Shown piece after piece: positions 7,494 to 13,798 of a stretch of 62,348 nt of DNA. The stretch covers positions 1-62,348 of the forward strand of contig JAFAQY010000008.1 of NCBI GenBank assembly GCA_019261985.1, read 5' to 3'. Every line of letters begins with the position of its first letter. Within the stretch, counting starts at the first letter, position 1. The notes under the pieces were generated by a model that saw only the letters and a program-made list of their open reading frames with translations, searched no databases and was not told the origin of the DNA. A program made the translations under genes and the position numbers. Origin of the DNA: Bryobacterales bacterium (GTDB taxonomy: Bacteria > Acidobacteriota > Terriglobia > Bryobacterales > Bryobacteraceae).

Positions 7494-8228
7494 TCACCGG
7501 TATCGCCCGCGGAGGTGGTTCCACCGCACCGCCACAAGATCGCTGAAGCTGCGCGCGCCATGCAGCAAGCTGACTTTCGTGCCCTCCACGTTATTCCATC
7601 GCACCGGGACTTCCACGGTGCGCAGCCCGTGCATACGGCCGATATAGAGGTCTTCCACATCAAACCCGAAGCCATCGAGTTGCTGGCGAGAAAAAACAAC
7701 TTTGGCGGCATCGCTGCGATACAGCTTGAAACCGCACTGCGTATCTGCGAAGGGCAGCCCCGTCAACACGCGCATGACACGGTTAAAGAAAATCCCGGAT
7801 AGTTCGCGGGAGCGGCTTTGATGGACGCCGATAAGCGACCTGTCCAGCGCCCGGGAGCCAATCGCTATTACCGCGTTCTGCGCGCACGCAGCTTCCATGA
7901 GCTTCGAAAACTCCTGGATAGGCGCGGAAAGATCTGCGTCGGAAAACAAAATCCATTCGCCCCGCGCCTGCAGCATTCCGTGGCGGACCGAGTAGCCTTT
8001 GCCGCGATTGCCGGGATTGCGCAGCAGACGCACCCGCCGGTCCTGGCGCGTCATCTCCTCCACGATTTGCGCGGTATGGTCGCGCGATCCGTCGTCCACG
8101 ACGACGACCTCGGCATCCGGATACGAGCTGCCGTCAAGATAAGCCAAAATAGCAACCAACGAGGGGGGCAGCCTTTTCTCCTCGTTGTAGGCCGGAACTA
8201 CGATGGAAAGACTCGGGTGGGAGGTCAA
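7494..8228 (-). CDS. Family 2 glycosyltransferase, dolichyl-phosphate-glucose/mannose synthase-like
   Basis: The 244-aa GT-A protein has the opening SIVVPAYNEEKRLPPSL, the nucleotide-binding DDGS at residues 45-48 and the metal-binding DAD at 97-99, and the CGFKLYR and VPVRWNNVEG strings of polyprenyl-phosphate glycosyltransferases of the DPG-synthase type. Such enzymes move a sugar from a nucleotide donor to a polyprenyl phosphate on the inner face of the membrane. There is no C-terminal membrane anchor. It is the first gene of a three-gene minus-strand operon with the ACP and KASIII-like genes and is divergent from ruvB. Confidence 0.87.
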   Translation of the reverse strand: MTSHPSLSIVVPAYNEEKRLPPSLVAILAYLDGSSYPDAEVVVVDDGSRDHTAQIVEEMTRQDRRVRLLRNPGNRGKGYSVRHGMLQARGEWILFSDADLSAPIQEFSKLMEAACAQNAVIAIGSRALDRSLIGVHQSRSRELSGIFFNRVMRVLTGLPFADTQCGFKLYRSDAAKVVFSRQQLDGFGFDVEDLYIGRMHGLRTVEVPVRWNNVEGTKVSLLHGARSFSDLVAVRWNHLRGRYR

Positions 8229-8274
8229 AGGGATAATTATAGCGATCTCGCCCTTTGTGCCACACTAAGACTTC

Positions 8275-9300
8275 ATGCAGGAACGGGGTATCGTCTCGGC
8301 ATCGCTGCGCGAGGAGGAGCGGCAATTCGAATCCTCGCTTCGTCCGGCCCGGTTGGCCGATTTTGCGGGACAGCCGAAGGTGAAGGAAATTCTCGCTATC
8401 GCCATCGAGGCAGCCAAACGCCGCGGCGAAGCCATGGATCACGTGCTGCTGTACGGGCCTCCGGGACTAGGCAAAACGACTCTGGCCGGAATCATCGCCT
8501 CGGAACTGGGCGTGGGAATCCAGCAGACTTCCGGCCCGGTGCTGCAAAAGAAACTCGATTTGGTCGGCATTCTCAGCAATATTCAGGCGCGCGAAGTTTT
8601 TTTCATCGACGAAATTCACCGCCTGCTGGCCGATGTGGAGGAAATGATTTACTCCGCACTGGAGGATTTCCGTATGGATATCCTCATCGGCACGGGTCCC
8701 GGAGCGCGCACCATTGCGCTGGACATTAAGCGCTTCACGGCGATCGGCGCAACCACGCGCCAAGGGCTGATCAGCGCGCCGCTGCGCGGCCGCTTCGGTC
8801 TCGTATTGAGGCTCAATCATTACGATGTGGAAGAGCTCGCGCGCATCGTGCAGCGATCGGCGCGGCTGCTGGAAGTGGAGATCGATGCGGCAGGCGCGGA
8901 AGAAATCGCCCGACGCAGCCGGGGCACGCCGCGGATTGCCAATCGCCTTTTGCGCCGCGTCCGGGATTACGCGGAGGTTCGCGCGGCCGGGCACATAGAC
9001 ATCGAAGTGGCGCGCAAGGCGCTGGACCTGCTGGAAGTGGACCCCTTCGGCCTGGATGAGGTCGATCAGAAGATCATGCACACGCTGCTGGAAAAATATT
9101 CAGGCGGCCCGGTGGGCATCAATACGATTTCCGCTTCTATCGATGAAGAGGCGGATACGATCGAGGAGGTCTACGAGCCGTATCTGCTGCAACTCGGCTT
9201 TCTGGACCGCACTCCGCGCGGCCGCGTGGCGACCGATCGCGCGTTCGATTATTTTCAGATCCCGCGGCGCATGCGCAGCATCCAAAATACTCTGTTTTAA
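8275..9300 (+). CDS. ruvB: Holliday junction branch migration helicase RuvB
   Basis: Full-length (341 aa) and highly conserved: N-terminal LRPARLADFAGQ, Walker A GPPGLGKT at residues 61-68, Walker B VFFIDEIHRL near 108-117, the GTGPGARTI hairpin, and the winged-helix end (GGPVGINTIS, EPYLLQLGFLDRTPRGR). RuvB hexamers drive branch migration of Holliday junctions with RuvA, and RuvC cuts them. ruvA and ruvC are not in this window. The stop codon abuts the folK start directly, so the two are translated from one message. Confidence 0.97.
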   Translation: MQERGIVSASLREEERQFESSLRPARLADFAGQPKVKEILAIAIEAAKRRGEAMDHVLLYGPPGLGKTTLAGIIASELGVGIQQTSGPVLQKKLDLVGILSNIQAREVFFIDEIHRLLADVEEMIYSALEDFRMDILIGTGPGARTIALDIKRFTAIGATTRQGLISAPLRGRFGLVLRLNHYDVEELARIVQRSARLLEVEIDAAGAEEIARRSRGTPRIANRLLRRVRDYAEVRAAGHIDIEVARKALDLLEVDPFGLDEVDQKIMHTLLEKYSGGPVGINTISASIDEEADTIEEVYEPYLLQLGFLDRTPRGRVATDRAFDYFQIPRRMRSIQNTLF

Positions 9301-9777
9301 ATGAAGACCGTTTATCTGTCGCTGGGGTCAAATTCGGGCGATCGCGATGTTCTTCTGGCCCGCGCGCTGGAGCGGCTGGCTTCCGAGGACATGCGAGTGG
9401 TCCGCGCATCCGCGGTATATGAGACCGAGCCGCGGGACGTTCCCGATCAGCCGTGGTTTTTAAATCAGGTCATCGAGATCGAAACCAGCCTGTTTCCCAG
9501 GCAACTGCTCTCGCGTCTTCAAAAGATCGAACTCAGCTTGGGGAGGGTGCGCAATCAGTGGAAGGGTCCGCGCACGATCGATATTGACATTCTTTTGTAC
9601 GGCGATGCGATCGTTTCGATTCCGGAGCTGGAAATTCCCCACCCCCGCCTAACGGACCGCCGTTTCGTGCTGGAGCCGCTGGCCGAGCTCGCCCCGGAGT
9701 TGCGGCATCCAAGAACTCGCCAGAGCGTTCGCGAAATGCTTGCGGCGGTGATTAATCAGAAGGTCCACAGAGTGTGA
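9301..9777 (+). CDS. folK: 2-amino-4-hydroxy-6-hydroxymethyldihydropteridine pyrophosphokinase (HPPK)
   Basis: The 158-aa product begins with YLSLGSNSGDR and contains the HPPK signature KGPRTIDIDILLYGD followed by EIPHPRLTDRRFVLEPLAEL. It transfers pyrophosphate from ATP to 6-hydroxymethyl-7,8-dihydropterin in folate synthesis. The paired Asp residues of the DID motif bind magnesium. The ATG directly follows the ruvB TAA with no spacer. No other folate genes are adjacent. Confidence 0.95.
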   Translation: MKTVYLSLGSNSGDRDVLLARALERLASEDMRVVRASAVYETEPRDVPDQPWFLNQVIEIETSLFPRQLLSRLQKIELSLGRVRNQWKGPRTIDIDILLYGDAIVSIPELEIPHPRLTDRRFVLEPLAELAPELRHPRTRQSVREMLAAVINQKVHRV

Positions 9778-9805
9778 GCCGATTCCGGTTGCGCCGGCGC
9801 CGGAT

Positions 9806-10051
9806 GTGACAACATCGCCCGAAGGGCAAATAGTGCTTCCGAAGGTAATTCGGGAGCATCTGAATCTGAATGCCGGGTCCGAGGTTTCCATCGAATCCGG
9901 GGCGATTCGATTGAAGCGCTCTGAGCACGCCGATCCGAACTGGCGAAGCATGGAAGGTATGGCCCGCGGGGGCGAGAGTCTTACGCAGGCTCTAACGGAG
10001 GAAAGGGCCGCCGAAAACGCCCACGACGATGCGCGCGTCCAAGGTGATTGA
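9806..10051 (+). CDS. AbrB/SpoVT-type antitoxin, apparently orphan
   Basis: The N-terminus TTSPEGQIVLPKVIREHLNL with AGSEVSIESGAIRLKR is the swapped-hairpin AbrB DNA-binding fold used by VapB/MazE-like antitoxins. The C-terminal 40 residues (SMEGMARGGESLTQALTEER) would normally grip the toxin. A GTG start at 9806 is used; no good ribosome site is seen. A downstream frame beginning at 10029 (MRASKVIDD) overlaps the end but does not develop into a PIN-domain toxin, so the partner seems lost or eroded. Confidence 0.7.
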   Translation: MTTSPEGQIVLPKVIREHLNLNAGSEVSIESGAIRLKRSEHADPNWRSMEGMARGGESLTQALTEERAAENAHDDARVQGD

Positions 10052-10141
10052 CGATCAGAGCTGCGTGTGCCGTTGGTTTCAGCGCGGCATTTCGCGGTGT
10101 TTCCGAATGAGCCAGCACTCTAGCCAGTCGCCAAGCGGCCG

Positions 10142-10180
10142 GGCGGGCTGAAGCCCGCCGCAGCCTAAAGGCTGCCCCAC
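10142..10180 (-). repeat. Two-hairpin dispersed repeat, copy 1
   Basis: GGCGGGCT pairs with AGCCCGCC across a GA loop (10142-10159), and GCAGCCT with AGGCTGC across AA (10160-10175), followed by CCCAC. Read on the minus strand it is GTGGGGCAG-loop-CTGC then GGCGGG-loop-CCCGCC, the same architecture as the elements at 38583, 41888, 41956 and 47879. It lies in the 173-bp gap between the AbrB gene and the next minus-strand gene. Confidence 0.75.
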
Positions 10181-10224
10181 AAGGGTGTCATGACCCGCGA
10201 CCCGAAATCGGAAAGGTTCGTAAG

Positions 10225-11019
10225 CTACTTTCCCACCAAATGCGCCCCGTCCTTTTCATTCTCCAGGCACAGATAATCCAGCAGCTCCGTATCCGGAACG
10301 ATGTTATGCGTCACCTTCACCGTCCATGGCGCCGTGTAAGCTTTCGGGTCGTCCACCGTCACGTCTACCTCCATCTTTCCGAAATTCAGACGGTGAAATC
10401 GCTCGGTTAACTTCGCTGCGGCGGTCAGAGGACTCCCATTCCGGTCCAACCAGAGGCCGTCCTGCAGACCGTTGGTGTGCACAACAAGCGTGTCGGCTTC
10501 CCATCGGCCCACCGAATAGCCGTTAAACGACGGATTCGGATCTTCCGGCAGCGGACGGTCATCCGTCAAGATCTGCCGGTACGACACGTTGCGCTCGTTC
10601 AGGATCAGAATCAGCCCCGTCGCTTGCACGATTTTTCGAAACAGCCTTTCCGTGTGGCCCTTGACCGGACCGCCCGGGAGGCAATGCGAAGTCGGATCGT
10701 CCATGCCGTTGCGCGCCATTCTCTTTTTCACCAACTCGGCCGCCCACGGTTGATACGGAAGCCCGTCTTTCAAACCCCAACCGATATTGAAGAACTCCTG
10801 CGGCACGTTCATATCCGCGCACCCGAACGTCGCGCAAGGGCGATTGTCCTCCGGCTGCCAAATGCCGGAGAGATCCGGGTGGCCATCCGCCGCGCGCGGA
10901 GCGGGCGCTTGCAAATTCGGCTTGCCGCCGGTGGTTCGCGGAATTCCCGGGGTCGGATAATTCAACCATTGCGCGGGGAGAGCCGCCGCGCTGAGCACGA
11001 GAAGGACGGCGGGGCGCAT
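10225..11019 (-). CDS. Secreted acidobacterial protein of unknown function, 264 aa
   Basis: A signal peptide (MRPAVLLVLSAAALPA) is followed by WLNYPTPGIPRT and DGHPDLSGIW, strings that recur in large secreted paralogous families of Acidobacteria without known function. The rest is a beta-rich domain (VGRWEADTLVVHTNGL, LTERFHRLNFGKMEVDVTVD, YTAPWTVKVTHNIVPDTELL) related in style to the N-terminal part of the protein at 19016-20782, with the same DLSGIW/DLTGEW opening and WxxDTLVV/WDGNVLTV motifs. It starts 3 bp after the carboxymuconolactone-decarboxylase-like gene, so the two form an operon. Confidence 0.8.
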   Translation of the reverse strand: MRPAVLLVLSAAALPAQWLNYPTPGIPRTTGGKPNLQAPAPRAADGHPDLSGIWQPEDNRPCATFGCADMNVPQEFFNIGWGLKDGLPYQPWAAELVKKRMARNGMDDPTSHCLPGGPVKGHTERLFRKIVQATGLILILNERNVSYRQILTDDRPLPEDPNPSFNGYSVGRWEADTLVVHTNGLQDGLWLDRNGSPLTAAAKLTERFHRLNFGKMEVDVTVDDPKAYTAPWTVKVTHNIVPDTELLDYLCLENEKDGAHLVGK

Positions 11020-11022
11020 GCG

Positions 11023-11694
11023 CTACTTCAACGCCGTGAGCTCCGGCTTCACCCCTTCAGGTAGCGGATAGCGGTCGACATTCAACATCATCGCGACCAT
11101 CTGGTAATAACCCATCAACATCATTTGATCCGCGACGCCCTGCTCTCCTAAAACCTTCACCGCTTGCTGGAAGGTAGCATCGCTCACCTGCTTGGTGTTG
11201 AGCAGCTCCGATGCGAAGTTGTAAACCGCCGCTTCGTCTTCCGCCATCCCGGCCGGCCGCTTGCCCGCCACAATGGCATCGCAGATCATGGGGCTCAAGC
11301 CGGCCTGCAAGGCGGCGCGATGATGGGCCTGAAATTCGTACTGCGTGGTCCAGTAGCGCATCACGATCATAATTGCCATCTCGCGCAGCTTCGCAGCCAT
11401 TTGGGAGTGGAATCGCGCGTAGGCCCCAAATTTTTGAGCCAGGTCGCCCAGCTCCGGGCTGCGCAGCATCACATTGAACGGTCCGGCCATCGATCCGCGC
11501 TCGCCATAAAGAATGTTCTCGGTCATGGTCCTTTGCGCGGGAGTCATTTGATCGTACGCGAGCGGCTTGAAGCGGTCGCCAACCAGCTTTACTTCCTTGG
11601 GATTCGGCTTCGCTTTATTTGGGTTGGGCGGCGCCTGGGAAATCGCAATCGTTGCTAAGAACGCAGCCGCGGCAAACAGGATGGGCACTCGCAT
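11023..11694 (-). CDS. Exported carboxymuconolactone decarboxylase-family (AhpD-fold) protein
   Basis: Signal peptide MRVPILFAAAAFLATIAISQ precedes a helical domain with GPFNVMLRSPELGDLAQKFG, AKLREMAIMIVMRYW and YEFQAHHRAALQAGLSP, the recognisable CMD/AhpD pattern. The CxxC pair used by AhpD peroxidase proteins is absent; Glu and His residues of the QAHHRAAL segment remain. The family covers decarboxylases and peroxidase-like proteins, and export to the periplasm is unusual. An AGAGGAGG site fixes the start. It is the promoter-proximal gene of a pair with the downstream secreted protein; the substrate is unknown. Confidence 0.83.
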   Translation of the reverse strand: MRVPILFAAAAFLATIAISQAPPNPNKAKPNPKEVKLVGDRFKPLAYDQMTPAQRTMTENILYGERGSMAGPFNVMLRSPELGDLAQKFGAYARFHSQMAAKLREMAIMIVMRYWTTQYEFQAHHRAALQAGLSPMICDAIVAGKRPAGMAEDEAAVYNFASELLNTKQVSDATFQQAVKVLGEQGVADQMMLMGYYQMVAMMLNVDRYPLPEGVKPELTALK

Positions 11695-11729
11695 CGTTTT
11701 ACCTCCTCTGAATCATACGCCAGATTAGA

Positions 11730-12620
11730 ATGGTACGGTTGAACAACTTCTTACGGCGCGTCCGGCTGACGCTCGAAATGATCAAATTCGAGCACTCGGT
11801 ATTCGCGCTGCCGTTCGCGTTAACGGGCGCGCTTCTGGCATGGTGCGAGGAGGGGTTTTCCCGCGAAGGCTTCGCCTCCCGCATTGCCTGGATTATCATT
11901 GCCATGGTTGCGGCGCGCTCCGCGGCAATGTCGTTCAATCGCATTCTCGATGCCGAAATCGACTCCCGCAATCCGCGCACAAGCCAGCGTCATCTGCCGG
12001 CGGGCCTGCTCTCGAACCGGTTCGCGTGGGGCTTTATGATCTTCTGGGTCGCGATTTTCCTTGTCGCAGCCGCCGCATTGAATCCGCTCTGCCTCAAGCT
12101 GGCCCCGGTCGCGCTCGGAATCGTGTTTTTTTACTCTTATACGAAGCGATTTACCCTGCTTTCGCATCTGGTGCTCGGATTCTCTCTCGGCATCGCGCCT
12201 GCCGCAGCCTGGATCGCGATGCGAGGAACGCTCGATCCGCGCATTCTCTGGCTGACGGCCGCCGTTACTCTGTGGACTGCTGGTTTCGACGTCATTTACG
12301 CCTGCCAGGATTATCACTTCGATCTCAATACCGGACTGTTCAGCATTCCAAGGCGTTTCGGCATTGCTCGCGCCTTATGGGTATCACGCATGTTTCATCT
12401 CGGAATGATGATTTCCCTCCTGCTTCTGATGCGATCGTTCGATCTGGGCGGAATTGCGATCGCGGGAGTGGCGGCGGTCGGGGGGTTACTCATTTGGGAA
12501 CATTCGCTCGTCAAAGCGGATGATCTATCTCGCGTGAACGCCGCGTTTTTCACCATGAACGGCTATGTCAGCGTGATATTCTTTGTCTTTTGGGCAACCG
12601 ACATCCTCTTGCATATATAA
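11730..12620 (+). CDS. UbiA-family prenyltransferase, probable menaquinone-pathway member (MqnP-like)
   Basis: The 296-aa polytopic protein has both Asp-rich UbiA motifs: N70-RILD-AEID78 in loop 2 and the DVIYACQDYHFD loop later, which bind the magnesium-prenyl-diphosphate. The N-terminus (LEMIKFEHSVFALPFALTGA) is typical of the UbiA group used with futalosine genes. It would prenylate an aromatic acid in quinone synthesis at the membrane. It sits directly before mqnE with stop and start adjoining, which is the main reason for placing it in menaquinone rather than ubiquinone or heme A synthesis. Confidence 0.85.
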   Translation: MVRLNNFLRRVRLTLEMIKFEHSVFALPFALTGALLAWCEEGFSREGFASRIAWIIIAMVAARSAAMSFNRILDAEIDSRNPRTSQRHLPAGLLSNRFAWGFMIFWVAIFLVAAAALNPLCLKLAPVALGIVFFYSYTKRFTLLSHLVLGFSLGIAPAAAWIAMRGTLDPRILWLTAAVTLWTAGFDVIYACQDYHFDLNTGLFSIPRRFGIARALWVSRMFHLGMMISLLLLMRSFDLGGIAIAGVAAVGGLLIWEHSLVKADDLSRVNAAFFTMNGYVSVIFFVFWATDILLHI

Positions 12621-13739
12621 ATGACACCCGTATTTGAAGACGCCCGCCTGGAGCCGATTCGAGCCAAAGTGCAATCCGGCGAGCGGCTCACTTACGACGA
12701 CGGCATCGCCGTATACCGCTCCGCCGACGTGCTTGGCGTGGGCTGGCTGGCGAACCAGGTGCGCGAACGCCTGCACGGCAACCGCACGTTCTTCAACGTA
12801 AACCGCCATATCAATCCCACCGACGTTTGCGTCGCAAGCTGCAAGTTGTGCGCATTTGGGAAGAAGGCGCGGGATCCAAAAGCGTACACGATGTCGCTCG
12901 AGCAGGTGTGGGAACATGCCGGACGCGGTTGGAGTGAAGCAGTTACCGAGTTCCACATCGTCGGCGGACTTCACCCCGAATTGACACTCGATTGGTATTG
13001 TCAAATGCTGCGGGGCCTGAAGGAACGCTTTCCGCAAGTTCATTTGAAGGCGTTCACGATGGTTGAAATCGGCTATTTGGCGCAGCGATCGAAGCTAACG
13101 CCGCGGCAGGTGCTGGAGCGATTGAAAGATGCGGGCATGGACTCGATGCCCGGAGGCGGGGCGGAGATTTTCAACGAACGCGTCCGCCGCATCATTTGCG
13201 ACCACAAGATCACGGGTAATCAGTGGCTCGAAATCGCCGAAATCGCGCACGAGCTTGGCCTCCACTCGAACTGCACCATGCTCTACGGGCATATCGAGAA
13301 CGAAGAAGACCGCGTCGATCACCTGCTGCACTTGCGCGCGTTACAGGATAAGACCAGCGGTTTGGTCGCGTATATCCCGCTCGCGTTCCATCCGGACAAC
13401 ACGCCCCTGCATCACATCCCCAAGACCACCGGCTTCGCCGATATTCGCGAGATCGCCGTGTCGCGCCTGCTGCTCGACAACGTTCCGCACATCAAGGCTT
13501 ACTGGGTGATGATGACCCCGAAGATCGCCCAGATCGCCCAGCGCTTCGGCGCGGACGATATCGACGGCACGCTCGTCGAAGAGCGCATCTACCACGATGC
13601 CGGGGCCACGACGAGTCAAAACCTGCGACGGGGTGAGCTGGTGCGGTTGATCAAAGAAGCTGGGCGCGAGCCCGTCGAGCGCGATACGCTGTACCACCCC
13701 GTCGAACGCACCGAAAGTGCGTTCACCGTGCTGGTTTAA
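12621..13739 (+). CDS. mqnE: Aminodeoxyfutalosine synthase MqnE (radical SAM)
   Basis: The 372-aa protein has the radical-SAM cluster motif CVASCKLC (Cys70, 74, 77) and strings diagnostic of the MqnE/MqnC/CofH group, with HPDNTPLHHIPKTTGFADIR and LLLDNVPHIKAYWVMM pointing to MqnE. It joins S-adenosylmethionine-derived adenosyl to the 3-enolpyruvylbenzoate skeleton in the futalosine route to menaquinone. MqnC also belongs to this family, but the GGLHPE plus AYWVMM wording and the length favour MqnE. Other mqn genes are not in the window. Confidence 0.9.
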   Translation: MTPVFEDARLEPIRAKVQSGERLTYDDGIAVYRSADVLGVGWLANQVRERLHGNRTFFNVNRHINPTDVCVASCKLCAFGKKARDPKAYTMSLEQVWEHAGRGWSEAVTEFHIVGGLHPELTLDWYCQMLRGLKERFPQVHLKAFTMVEIGYLAQRSKLTPRQVLERLKDAGMDSMPGGGAEIFNERVRRIICDHKITGNQWLEIAEIAHELGLHSNCTMLYGHIENEEDRVDHLLHLRALQDKTSGLVAYIPLAFHPDNTPLHHIPKTTGFADIREIAVSRLLLDNVPHIKAYWVMMTPKIAQIAQRFGADDIDGTLVEERIYHDAGATTSQNLRRGELVRLIKEAGREPVERDTLYHPVERTESAFTVLV

Positions 13740-13798
13740 GCGGTTACACGCTGAACTAAACGAGGCGGAGCCTACGCCAAGCAACTGCGGGGGAGCCA

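Noticed and set aside
10029-10167. Possible toxin gene after the AbrB antitoxin
   Set aside because: The frame begins MRASKVIDD but has no PIN or MazF signature and ends in a repeat element; it is probably chance or eroded.
10477-11064. Plus-strand frame of 195 codons opposite the secreted proteins
   Set aside because: No start site and Arg/His-rich composition typical of an antisense frame.
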